DNA of 7,484 bases. Origin: an uncultured Phycisphaerales bacterium. Its GTDB lineage: Bacteria; Planctomycetota; Phycisphaerae; UBA1845; CAIVHJ01. Below, piece by piece: positions 1 through 6,750 of this stretch. The notes below the pieces were generated by a model, which did no database searches, was not told the origin of the DNA, and was given only the letters and a program-made list of their open reading frames with translations. The stretch spans positions 1 to 7,484 of the forward strand of contig CAIVHJ010000355.1 of the NCBI GenBank assembly GCA_903905665.1, given 5' to 3'. The first letter of the stretch is position 1, and each line of letters starts with the position of its first letter. The position numbers were made by a program, and so were the translations under genes.

Positions 1-3
1 CTC

Positions 4-17
4 GTATCAAATGATAC
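4..17. repeat. Short perfect inverted repeat
   Basis: The arms gtatca (4-9) and tgatac (12-17) are exact reverse complements separated by two A residues. With a 2-base gap it is more plausible as a dyad protein-binding site than as an RNA hairpin. No promoter is visible beside it, so an operator role is only a guess. Confidence 0.35.
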
Positions 18-27
18 ACTCTTCGCC

Positions 28-100
28 ATCCATGGCTGTCCATTGTTCACCTCCATGTTCCCAAAACACACATCAAGGTGTAACAATATCAGCCATGGAT
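28..100. repeat. Long imperfect inverted repeat / hairpin
   Basis: Positions 28-38 pair exactly with 90-100 (11 bp, containing CCATGG on both sides). After a small internal loop (39-41 against 88-89), 42-47 pair with 82-87 and 48-52 with 76-80, leaving T81 bulged. This gives about 22 base pairs around a 23-base apical loop (53-75). CCATGG is itself a palindrome, which weakens the outer arm slightly, but the inner 11 pairs are independent evidence. It may be an RNA hairpin in the 3' region of an upstream transcript, a small mobile repeat or a structured RNA. The sequence alone does not decide. Confidence 0.6.
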
Positions 101-118
101 AGTTATGCATCACCCTCA

Positions 119-148
119 CCTCCTTGACGAGAAATCTTGTCAGGGAGG
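119..148. repeat. 13-bp hairpin, palindromic repeat-like
   Basis: Positions 119-131 pair with 136-148 around the loop AAAT (132-135). Two of the 13 pairs are G-T wobbles (124/143 and 129/138). The pattern of a CT-rich arm, a short core and a GA-rich arm resembles the palindromic intergenic repeats dispersed in many environmental bacterial genomes, but copy number cannot be judged from one window. The right arm overlaps the G-quadruplex motif at 143-161, so the two structures would exclude each other. Confidence 0.55.
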
Positions 149-161
149 GGCTGGGGGAGGG
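143..161 (+). other. Predicted G-quadruplex motif
   Basis: Four G runs lie on the + strand: 143-145 (3 G), 147-150 (4 G), 153-157 (5 G) and 159-161 (3 G). They are separated by loops of 1, 2 and 1 bases. This meets the standard G3+N1-7 rule, and very short loops are known to favour stable parallel quadruplexes. The motif shares bases with the hairpin at 119-148 and with the stem of the possible terminator at 153-180. Folding was not computed or tested. Confidence 0.6.
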
Positions 162-180
162 TCAAAATCCCCTATTTTTT
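153..180 (+). terminator. Possible rho-independent terminator, rightward
   Basis: A 6-bp stem (G153 to A158 with T168 to T173, the outer pair a G-T wobble) encloses a 9-base loop and is followed after one A by six T residues (175-180). In the rightward direction this would end transcription from a gene left of the window, before the glycosyltransferase operon begins. The stem is short and the loop long, so the call is tentative. Confidence 0.35.
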
Positions 181-192
181 CCTCACCCTACT

Positions 193-209
193 CTCTCCCC
201 GGGGGAGAG
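193..209. repeat. G/C-rich palindrome, REP-like
   Basis: CTCTCCCC (193-200) and GGGGAGAG (202-209) are exact reverse complements around one G. The preceding bases (181-190) read CCTCACCCTA, and a related TCACCCT occurs at 110-116. The combination of a CTCACCCTA lead-in with a CTCTCCCC/GGGGAGAG palindrome resembles repetitive intergenic elements I know from several unrelated bacterial genomes. Membership in such a family is inference. Confidence 0.5.
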
Positions 210-210
210 G

Positions 211-216
211 TATAAT
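211..216 (+). promoter_or_regulatory. Possible -10 element (TATAAT) for the glycosyltransferase operon
   Basis: A perfect TATAAT lies 99 bases before the chosen start of the first glycosyltransferase gene. No TTGACA-like -35 is present at the right distance (around 188-193 reads CTACTC), and there is no TG extension. A small 5-bp stem (223-227 with 231-235) would fall near the 5' end of such a transcript. The -10 match is good, but the promoter as a whole is unproven. Confidence 0.3.
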
Positions 217-315
217 TAGGATAGGCTCTTAGCCTGGTAGCTCGTCGACTTGCATGATTCCCCTGTACGCCGATCCCGATGGAATTGGCAACAACCCATT
301 TTTTTCAGGTCCACC

Positions 316-1455
316 ATGCGAATTTCTATATATGTTCCCTGTTATAATGCGGCACGCACGCTTTCCGAGGTTCTGGATGCGATTCTGCGTCAAACCCGAA
401 ATGCGGACGAGATTCTGGTTATCGACGACGGTTCTACTGACGGGACCGCTGAGGTCGCTTCGAGTTTTAGCAGGCAAAGAGTTCGGTTGGTCCAACAACC
501 CGGGAATCGTGGATTAGGCGCGGCGAGAAACAGAGCATTGGAGGTGGCTGATGGAGATATTCTGGTGGGATTGGATGCCGATGTGCGGCCGGAGGAACAC
601 TATCTTCAATCGTTGGTTGAAGCCTTTGACGTTCAACCCCAACTGGGTGCTGTGTGTGGTCATTTGACGGAGGTCTATCAGGATCATCTGGCGGATCGGT
701 GGCGTGCGGTCCATATGGCCCAGCATTATGGTGACGAGTCGGGGGATAACCCGCGAATACTATTCGGATGTACGACGGCGATTCGAATGGAAGCGGCGAG
801 GCGGTTGAGCGGTTGGAAAGAACAGTACCGGGAAACCTATGAAGACGTGGATTTGACGGAACGGTTGCGGGGAGCAGGGATCCCCTTTCGCTACCTGGCC
901 CATTGTCGAGCGTTTCATTTGAAACGAGATACCCTGCCGAGTGCGTTGACCAATTTTTGGAAATGGTTTTATCCGGTCGGTCTGCAGCAGGGGCATTTTG
1001 ATTCGCTGGACGACTGGATTCAACGGCGCCTCGATTCTGTGCAATGGGGGATATTTCGTTATCGAATCCATCAGGACCTGCAACAGAACCATAACGAACT
1101 GATGGTGATGACTTGCTTGCTTCCCTGGTGGATGACGGTCTGTGACCTGCGGTATTTGTTTGATAAGCATATCGAAAGTCGTTCTCTTATCGCTCAGATG
1201 GGCCGTATACTTGCCGACATCATGTATGATCAGCTTCTCCGTCGAAAGTGTGGGCCGGAATTGGCCAGATGGATGACCCAACAGATTGCTTCCAAACTCC
1301 CCAAATCGATGTCCGAGGCAACCGGGGAAGAACACAAATCAGTTTCTGACTTCACGAAACAGGTTCAACAGACCGCTGACTCTTTTCTCGCTTTAGTGGA
1401 GAACTGCTGGGAACGGGTTCTCGTGGGTTACCGAATTGCCTTGCATGAGATGTAG
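316..1455 (+). CDS. Family 2 (GT-A fold) glycosyltransferase
   Basis: This 379-residue protein should transfer a sugar from a nucleotide-activated donor to a growing glycan on the cytoplasmic side of the membrane. The GT2 pattern is complete: a first strand ending in PCYNA (8-12), IDDGSTDGT (36-44) for nucleotide binding, GLGAARNRAL (66-75), the metal-binding DAD within LDADV (86-90), FGCTTAIR (150-157) as the acceptor region, and YEDVDLTERLR (175-185), whose ED is the usual catalytic-base motif. The start at 316 is preferred over an in-frame ATG at 250 because the core begins at once after it and a weak AGGT lies 5 bases upstream. The ATG at 250 has no ribosome site and adds 22 unconserved-looking residues. 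Beyond about residue 230 lies a mostly helical, Trp- and Arg-rich tail of unknown function with no clear membrane span. The gene is followed after 111 bp by a second transferase-like gene on the same strand. Donor and acceptor are unknown. Confidence 0.9.
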   Translation: MRISIYVPCYNAARTLSEVLDAILRQTRNADEILVIDDGSTDGTAEVASSFSRQRVRLVQQPGNRGLGAARNRALEVADGDILVGLDADVRPEEHYLQSLVEAFDVQPQLGAVCGHLTEVYQDHLADRWRAVHMAQHYGDESGDNPRILFGCTTAIRMEAARRLSGWKEQYRETYEDVDLTERLRGAGIPFRYLAHCRAFHLKRDTLPSALTNFWKWFYPVGLQQGHFDSLDDWIQRRLDSVQWGIFRYRIHQDLQQNHNELMVMTCLLPWWMTVCDLRYLFDKHIESRSLIAQMGRILADIMYDQLLRRKCGPELARWMTQQIASKLPKSMSEATGEEHKSVSDFTKQVQQTADSFLALVENCWERVLVGYRIALHEM

Positions 1456-1566
1456 GACAACGATGGCGACAGGAATGTTGACTGTTTTATTGGATATGGA
1501 TGACTTCCGGTGCATCGAATCGCTCTGCCCGGAAACCCTGTGATAACATAAAATGCAAATGGGGAC

Positions 1567-3291
1567 ATGAGAATCAATTCGCAGCCGCAATCTCTCAATT
1601 TCTCGCCACGAATGGTCGATAAATATCACATGATTTACAAGGATCGGATAACCGGTGATCATTCTGCAGCTTCGCCATCAATCCTGAAGGGGCCCCAATT
1701 CACTGCCAGGTTGCTGCAGTTGGGTGATCAATTGCCCCCAGCAGTTTCCGGGGAGAATTTTAAGTATCGCCGGATATTGATACCGGCCATGCTGGGGGGG
1801 GAGATTCAGTTCGCCCTTCTCGGATTCCTGGCTCAATCTTTGCGGATGCGGGGGGCGGAAGTGACGGGGCTGTTGTGTGATCAGTTCCTACCGGCGTGCA
1901 CGGTTCGCAAGGTCGATCATTATGAGTGTGCCTGTACTCGCTGGTGCTATAAGAACATCGGATCTTTTGTTCGCGCCATTGGATTACCTCATCGCTGGTA
2001 CAGCGAATTCGTAACGTCCGAGGAAGTGGAAACCTGCCTCTCGCAAGCCGTCAAAGTGTCGGGTCCCGATCTGCTTCATTATGAATGGCACGGTTTGCCG
2101 TTGGGGGAACACATCGACGTTTCGGTAGAGAGTCACTTCAAAGTAGGATATTTTGATCTGGACAATCCGGAGATGGTCTCGGTGGGGCAGAAGTTTTTGG
2201 CTTCAGCCATGCTCTTAATCCTGATTGGCGAGCGAGCCCTGGAGCAGCTTCGCATCGACAAGGTGGTCGTGGAAGACGGGCGAAAAACTGATTGGGGAAT
2301 TCTACGGCATGTCGCGTTGCGGCGGGGTATCCCGGTCGATATTCTCGAGAGCGGTGCACGGGGTCAGAGCGTCGTCCTCGAACATCACAAACCGGGTCAA
2401 CCTTATCTGCGGATGCCGGAGTGGTCCACGTGGAAAGAGCAACCGCTGCAAGATAGACAACGACGTGATCTGGAACAGTACTTTATGCAACGGATTACGC
2501 GACCTTACGCTGGTAGCAGTCTCTGTTCCTGGACCAAGACATTTGATCGAGAGGAGTTTTATCGACGGCTGAACATCCCGGAGCAAGCCTCAGGCGTACG
2601 TTTCGGCTTGTTTCCGAATCAGAGTCATGAATTTGGGTTGATTGCGACGCAGCACATATTCCAATCGCCGCGCGTGTGGGCTTCCCGCACGATCGATTTC
2701 TTTCGTCGCTATTCGGAACATCTACTGGTGATCAAGGTTCATCCATCGGAGATGGGGGGAAGAGTCATGGATCCCCTGATATCGTTCTTGGATGAGCAGC
2801 GTTCGTCATTGCCGAGGAATGTACGCATTATTCCTTCGGACAGTCCGCTTACCGCCCACGAAGTGATCCAGGCGCTGGACATTTGTATGGTGTACACTTC
2901 CACGGTGGCCGTCGAGGCGGCTTATTGGGGGAAACCAGTAATCTTGGTAGGGGGAGGAACTCATTCTCGTCGGGGAATAACGATCGATACTTGTTCAGAG
3001 CAACATTATTTTGATTTGTTGCAGGAAATCTGTCAGACCAGGGTGCCTCCTCCGCCTATTCGGGATATTGCCGAGCGATATGCCTATTCTTTCTTCTTCC
3101 GGAGTACGCTTCCGTACACTCAGTTTCGGGTTCACGATGTCAACGTGACAGAGGTTTTGCTTCAGAGCTGGGAGGACTTGTTACCGGGACGCGATCCGGT
3201 CACGGATTTGTTATGCAGAGGGATACTCATGGATGAAGGGGCACGCTTGGAATATTGGCCGGATCGGTTTCTACCATCGATGAAAAATTAG
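1567..3291 (+). CDS. Capsule/surface-carbohydrate GT-B-like protein
   Basis: This 574-residue protein has no firm gene name. Its C-terminal half resembles the GT-B fold of capsule polysaccharide synthesis proteins: LLVIKVHPSE (386-395) carries the His-Pro motif of that superfamily, and TSTVAVEAAYWGKPVILVG (444-462) matches the donor-binding S-T-V...EA..GKPV pattern. The N-terminal half has a Rossmann-like opening (RRILIPAMLGGE, 68-79) and a cluster of five Cys (104, 111, 121, 123, 127). Residues 1-60 look poorly structured. The first Met is used because a TAA closes the frame upstream. Its GGGG ribosome-site candidate lies only 2 bases from the ATG, so Met16 (1612) or Met22 (1630) are possible starts. 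No signal peptide or membrane span is evident. An 8-G tract at 1794-1801 lies in the coding sequence. The 3' end overlaps the convergent deacetylase gene by 21 bp. A role in adding a sugar, perhaps an acidic one, is inference. Confidence 0.75.
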   Translation: MRINSQPQSLNFSPRMVDKYHMIYKDRITGDHSAASPSILKGPQFTARLLQLGDQLPPAVSGENFKYRRILIPAMLGGEIQFALLGFLAQSLRMRGAEVTGLLCDQFLPACTVRKVDHYECACTRWCYKNIGSFVRAIGLPHRWYSEFVTSEEVETCLSQAVKVSGPDLLHYEWHGLPLGEHIDVSVESHFKVGYFDLDNPEMVSVGQKFLASAMLLILIGERALEQLRIDKVVVEDGRKTDWGILRHVALRRGIPVDILESGARGQSVVLEHHKPGQPYLRMPEWSTWKEQPLQDRQRRDLEQYFMQRITRPYAGSSLCSWTKTFDREEFYRRLNIPEQASGVRFGLFPNQSHEFGLIATQHIFQSPRVWASRTIDFFRRYSEHLLVIKVHPSEMGGRVMDPLISFLDEQRSSLPRNVRIIPSDSPLTAHEVIQALDICMVYTSTVAVEAAYWGKPVILVGGGTHSRRGITIDTCSEQHYFDLLQEICQTRVPPPPIRDIAERYAYSFFFRSTLPYTQFRVHDVNVTEVLLQSWEDLLPGRDPVTDLLCRGILMDEGARLEYWPDRFLPSMKN

Positions 3292-3972
3292 TTTGAAGGC
3301 TTCGGCGGCGAGGAAACCGGACAGACTTCCCCATCGCACGGCGGCGGCGCGCAGGGCTTCGATTGAGCGCGGATGCGGGAACGGGCGAATTTCACTTTCA
3401 TATCGTTGGCAAGCCTGTAATTTGATTTCGAGCGTCGATTCAATGTTCACGAAAGTATTGGGGTGGAAGTCTCCGCCGAGTTGCTGAAACGACCATTCGG
3501 TCGATGACGGGCATTCCATGGCGTACATCTGTTCCACGCTGCATGAGGTAGTCGGACGGCAGGCTGTCAGAGTGGCGCGGTGGACGATCTGATGGTCAAT
3601 ATTCAAATCACTTCCATGATGAGTGAAAATGACTTGTGGTCGAATAGATTCAATGCGCTGTTCGATGAGTTTGATCACATCCAACAAAGGTACCGTGTCA
3701 AATTTGTTATCAGGAAGACCATGGTTGAGGCAGCTGTGGAATTTTAACAGGGAAGCCACCTGCTGACTTTGATCATGCAGGGTGGCGACCAGTTTTTTTA
3801 CCGAGGGGTCGTCAGGATTGAGCCGTGAAGTCATCCCCTCACCCAAGATGCTGACATGAACGGCATGTCCTTCGCCAGCCAACCGTGCGAGCGTCCCACC
3901 GCATCCGAGCACTTCGTCATCCGGGTGGGCGACTACGACCAGAACCGTGGAATGAGTTGTGTGTGATAACAT
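3271..3972 (-). CDS. PIG-L/LmbE family zinc-dependent N-deacetylase
   Basis: This 233-residue protein has the normal length for the family, whose members hydrolyse the N-acetyl group of GlcNAc-type sugars or similar amides using zinc. AHPDDE (15-20) supplies two expected zinc ligands (His16, Asp19) and the catalytic Asp18. HHGSDLNIDH (118-127) supplies the third ligand, His127. YESEIRPFPHPRS (191-203) followed by SGFLAAEAF (218-226) is the usual C-terminal signature. No signal peptide is seen, so it should act in the cytoplasm. It is last in the leftward operon: its ATG shares one base with the preceding stop (TGATG), which suggests translational coupling, and AAAGGA lies about 12 bases upstream. 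With nonulosonate synthase and ATP-grasp neighbours, the likely substrate is an amino sugar of that pathway. A bacillithiol-type role is an alternative with less contextual support. Confidence 0.9.
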   Translation of the reverse strand: MLSHTTHSTVLVVVAHPDDEVLGCGGTLARLAGEGHAVHVSILGEGMTSRLNPDDPSVKKLVATLHDQSQQVASLLKFHSCLNHGLPDNKFDTVPLLDVIKLIEQRIESIRPQVIFTHHGSDLNIDHQIVHRATLTACRPTTSCSVEQMYAMECPSSTEWSFQQLGGDFHPNTFVNIESTLEIKLQACQRYESEIRPFPHPRSIEALRAAAVRWGSLSGFLAAEAFKLIFHRW

Positions 3973-5603
3973 CAGTGATGAACATCCTTTTGTTTGCTAA
4001 GCCACGAATTAAAAAAGTGCACGACGGTTTCGTCAAGGTTCAGGTACTTTCCGTAAACATCCCTGACTTGCGGATCATGCAGTAGTTGTGCGGCTTTTTG
4101 CAGAAGCTCCTGGGATTGAGGTTGCAGGCCTTTTCGGTGATACGTATAGGCTAGGCAGATCAGCGCAATGATGTGTTTGGGGTTGAATTTGACTACGTGT
4201 TGAAAGAGTTCGACCGCCATTTCCAGATTTCCGTCCGGTTCCGTGATATTGTAATTGTGCAGAAAATTGGTCCTGATATTGTAATCGTAGGTGGTATTTT
4301 TCACCCAGTCATTATCCCAGTGCTCCGTCTTAAGAAATCCCCGCCGTATGGTAAAGTGTGAGAGATCCAAATGCGGGTCAATGAAGTAATCATGCTCCTT
4401 ACAGTAATCGTAGATGTCAGTTCCCGGATAGGGCACCAGAATGCTGTATTGATTCCAGTCTCCCCGAACTTCGTCAGAATAACGGAACGTGGCCAGCATG
4501 TCCTCTTTGGTGTCATAGGGTAAACCGGTGATGTAGCAGATTCTGCAGAGGATACCGAGTTTGCGGCAGAGGCCCACTACTTCCCTCGTTTTATCCAAAT
4601 CGATTGGTTTGCGGAGCTGCTTGAGGGTTTTGGGAACAGCCGACTCAACGGAAATTGCGATCTGGTTGCATCCGCTTTCTTTCATGGCGGTCAGTGTTTC
4701 TTCGTCGAGGTGCGTAGAGGAAGTGTTGACGATACGCCAGGTGATGTGTCGTCTTTTGAAGCCGGCGGCAATGTCAAGGGTTCGTTTTTTGTCGATGGTC
4801 ATGTTGTCATCCACGAACAGGATATCCTCGACGCCGAAGCGATTGATCAGGTGATCGACTTCCGCCAGGACGTTTTCCGCCGAACGCATTCGGAATTTTC
4901 GACCCCAACTTTCGTAGCTGTTGCAAAACGTACAGGAATAGGGACACCCACGGGAAGTCATCACACAGAGGCTTTTTTTGCCGCTGAATTGCATGTGTTT
5001 CTGCACATTAGCTTTTTCCCAGGCTGGAAAAGGCAGTTCATCCAGTCGAGAGATGAAGTTTCTTCGAGGCTGCAGAAAGATTTGTTCGTGATCTCGAAAA
5101 GCAAGCCCGTCTATTGTCGGAGGAGATGAAAAGGGCCAACCACGAACAAGGTCCAACAGGGCGGACTCTCCTTCACCGGTGACAACAAAATCGATGTTGC
5201 GGTCCTCAAGTGCATCTTGGGGGAGCAGCGAAGGATATCCTCCGCCGATGACCACGGGCACACGAGAATTCTTGTCCTTGGAAACTGCAGCCACGAAGTG
5301 AGACCACTGGTTGGTGTAGATGTAAAACGACGAAATGCCCAGCAAGTCGTAAGAGGAATCGTTGATCCGTCGGATGATTTGCCGTCGCATTTCGTCGGCG
5401 TCGGTGTGCCCCGTGCGTGTGTTCAGACACTCGATGTGCGGATCATATATGTCAACACTATAGCCGTTTTGCTGCAGCACGGCGGCGAGATAGCAGAGGC
5501 CGAGGGGTTGAGGGATAGTCTCGCTGATTTGATCACGCGGAGAGTCTGCCTGGAGATGGAAGGGCATGGAGGGGGCTGCAACGAGTAGAACATTCTTGAT
5601 CAT
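3972..5603 (-). CDS. B12-binding-domain radical SAM protein with TPR-like tail
   Basis: This 543-residue protein has three parts. Residues 1-150 form a cobalamin-binding-like Rossmann domain (VLLVAAPS, then PLGLCYLAAVLQQNGYSVDIYD, VVIGGGYPSLLP at 117-128, VTGEGE at 141-146). It lacks the classical DxHxxG histidine motif, as is common in this subgroup. Residues about 205-420 form the radical SAM barrel: C220, C224 and C227 make the CxxxCxxC that binds the 4Fe-4S cluster, followed by FVDDNMT (263-269), ISVES (317-321) and PYPGTDIYDY (391-400). Residues about 458-520 resemble one and a half TPR repeats. Family members perform radical methylations, ring rearrangements and related reactions, and the substrate cannot be read here. 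The ATG is preceded by GGTGGTGGG and AAAGGA. The gene begins 25 bp after the ATP-grasp gene and overlaps the deacetylase start by one base. Tailoring of a sugar or lipid-linked sugar is inferred from context. Confidence 0.9.
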   Translation of the reverse strand: MIKNVLLVAAPSMPFHLQADSPRDQISETIPQPLGLCYLAAVLQQNGYSVDIYDPHIECLNTRTGHTDADEMRRQIIRRINDSSYDLLGISSFYIYTNQWSHFVAAVSKDKNSRVPVVIGGGYPSLLPQDALEDRNIDFVVTGEGESALLDLVRGWPFSSPPTIDGLAFRDHEQIFLQPRRNFISRLDELPFPAWEKANVQKHMQFSGKKSLCVMTSRGCPYSCTFCNSYESWGRKFRMRSAENVLAEVDHLINRFGVEDILFVDDNMTIDKKRTLDIAAGFKRRHITWRIVNTSSTHLDEETLTAMKESGCNQIAISVESAVPKTLKQLRKPIDLDKTREVVGLCRKLGILCRICYITGLPYDTKEDMLATFRYSDEVRGDWNQYSILVPYPGTDIYDYCKEHDYFIDPHLDLSHFTIRRGFLKTEHWDNDWVKNTTYDYNIRTNFLHNYNITEPDGNLEMAVELFQHVVKFNPKHIIALICLAYTYHRKGLQPQSQELLQKAAQLLHDPQVRDVYGKYLNLDETVVHFFNSWLSKQKDVHH

Positions 5604-5628
5604 AATCCCACCACCAGAATCCTTTTTG

Positions 5629-6738
5629 TTAACCCAAGATGGCTACCCCACCGGAGGCCGACTGTTCCGATTGACAAAACGTGTCTGTCGAAGCGGGGTA
5701 GATTTCCTGCCAGCATCGTTGCATGAGCAGATCGCGATATTGCAGATGGCGTGGAATATCACGAGACAAGCCCAACAGGATTCCCAATAACAGTAAGTTG
5801 ATGCCCGCGCGGCTACAGGCGGCGATGGGTCCTGAGACTCGCGGGTTAATTTCGTAAATCAGGGGTTGGCCGGTGTTCGATTCATCGGGATAGGCTAGTT
5901 CCACGTTGATGTTGTAGTTGAAACCAAATGCCTTTATGACCTGTCGGACCATTTCTTCGATGGCGGAATCGTGGACAATCAGGCCTTCCTGAACGGGACC
6001 CGCTGATGGTGCCAACCGGCGCATGGGCATGCAATACAAAGTTTCGCCGTCCCGACACAGAGCATCGACGTTGAAATCATGGCCGCGAAGGTATTGCATG
6101 ACCACAATGGAAGGCCAGACCGCCGCGTCCTGCAGCATGTTTCGTATGATGGAATAGGGAAGTTGTTGCAAGTGGCGTTGTTTGAGCAGCAAATCCGTCA
6201 GGCGAGGTTTTTCCGTCACGATCCAAAAGCCGCGTGCTCCTCTGGCGTGTGTCGGCTTGAGGACCACGTCCTGATGGGGATATCCGAGGGCTTCTACCGC
6301 CTGATCCATTTCTTGCAGGCTCCGGGGGTTATAGAAGGCGGGTGCAGCGATGCCTTTCTCTTTAAGGAAGGTCAACAGGGCGGCTTTGTTCGAAGCGGTC
6401 TGCACCGATTGAAAATCCGAGCACAGCACCGTGACGCCGTGCAGAGCGAAAAGTTGCCGATGCCGGCTGAGTTGAAGAACTTCTTCATCGCTGAGAGGAA
6501 CAATGACCTGAATACTCTCTTTTCGGGCCAGATCGAGAATCGCGTGAGGATATTCCGGATTCACCCCTTCGGGCACGACGTGAAAACTGTTCACGAAGTG
6601 CGCCCCCACCGCCCTGCGGTTGACATCAACTCCCACAATATGGAAGTCGTAGTCGGGTTCGCTTCGCAGGCACTCCACCATGCCGGGAATAACCCAACCT
6701 CCACAACTGGTCAACATGACACGGATTTTTTCAGCCAT
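5629..6738 (-). CDS. ATP-grasp ligase, carbamoyl-phosphate-synthase-like
   Basis: This 369-residue protein should use ATP to activate a carboxylate as an acyl phosphate and join it to an amine or another nucleophile. The N-terminal pre-ATP-grasp domain has a CarB-like glycine turn (TSCGGWVIPGM, 10-20) and PLSDEEV (81-87). The central domain starts at SNKAALLTFLKEKGI (116-130). VVLKPTHARGARG (158-170) contains the ATP-contacting Lys161. MQYLRGHDFNVDA (214-226) and NVELAYP (278-284) precede YEINPRVSG (295-303), the Mg-binding Glu/Asn motif. The last 25 or so residues are low in motif content. It lies 12 bp after the nonulosonate synthase stop and 25 bp before the radical SAM gene, so it is almost certainly co-transcribed. 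A likely job is forming an amide on an amino sugar or nonulosonic acid, but the partner molecules are unknown. Confidence 0.85.
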   Translation of the reverse strand: MAEKIRVMLTSCGGWVIPGMVECLRSEPDYDFHIVGVDVNRRAVGAHFVNSFHVVPEGVNPEYPHAILDLARKESIQVIVPLSDEEVLQLSRHRQLFALHGVTVLCSDFQSVQTASNKAALLTFLKEKGIAAPAFYNPRSLQEMDQAVEALGYPHQDVVLKPTHARGARGFWIVTEKPRLTDLLLKQRHLQQLPYSIIRNMLQDAAVWPSIVVMQYLRGHDFNVDALCRDGETLYCMPMRRLAPSAGPVQEGLIVHDSAIEEMVRQVIKAFGFNYNINVELAYPDESNTGQPLIYEINPRVSGPIAACSRAGINLLLLGILLGLSRDIPRHLQYRDLLMQRCWQEIYPASTDTFCQSEQSASGGVAILG

Positions 6739-6750
6739 GATTGTCCGGTC

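Larger units (their letters stand above)
1..315. other. Structured intergenic region without a credible gene
   Basis: No reading frame here looks like protein. Two rightward frames stay open for roughly the first 100-125 bases, but their translations are rich in Ser, Pro and His and show no motif. The region instead carries several inverted repeats, a four-run G motif, a T tract and an isolated TATAAT, each listed separately. It sits just upstream of the rightward glycosyltransferase genes. It probably combines the 3' end region of a gene lying left of the window with the 5' control region of the glycosyltransferase operon. The end of an upstream gene within the first hundred bases cannot be fully excluded. 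Confidence 0.7.

Noticed and set aside
51..60. DPHIEC (radical SAM protein residues 54-59, not window bases) as a DxHxxG-type cobalamin ligand motif
   Set aside because: It lies after the second strand rather than the first, and the final Gly is replaced by Cys, so it does not correspond to the classical motif.
1..127. Open rightward frames at the window edge that might be the end of an upstream gene
   Set aside because: The translations are Ser/Pro/His-rich without motif, and the same bases form a long inverted repeat.
250..315. Upstream in-frame ATG giving a 22-residue longer glycosyltransferase
   Set aside because: It has no ribosome site, the added residues look unlike a signal or domain, and the GT2 core starts directly after the ATG at 316.
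760..1335. 191-residue leftward open frame opposite the GT2 gene
   Set aside because: It is the antisense shadow of a well-supported gene, with no recognisable domain.
1505..1534. Inverted repeat TTCCGG/CCGGAA between the two rightward genes as a terminator
   Set aside because: It has only 6 pairs with an 18-base loop and no T tract.
1478..1554. TTGACT at 1478 and TAAAAT at 1549 as a promoter for the second rightward gene
   Set aside because: The two elements are far apart, and neither has a suitable partner at 16-18 bp. The gene is more simply read from upstream.
4973..4979. Seven-A tract (leftward sense) in the radical SAM gene as a frameshift site
   Set aside because: The codon phase does not make a good slippery heptamer, the frame is intact, and a similar A7 in the deacetylase gene (3793-3799) simply encodes Lys-Lys.
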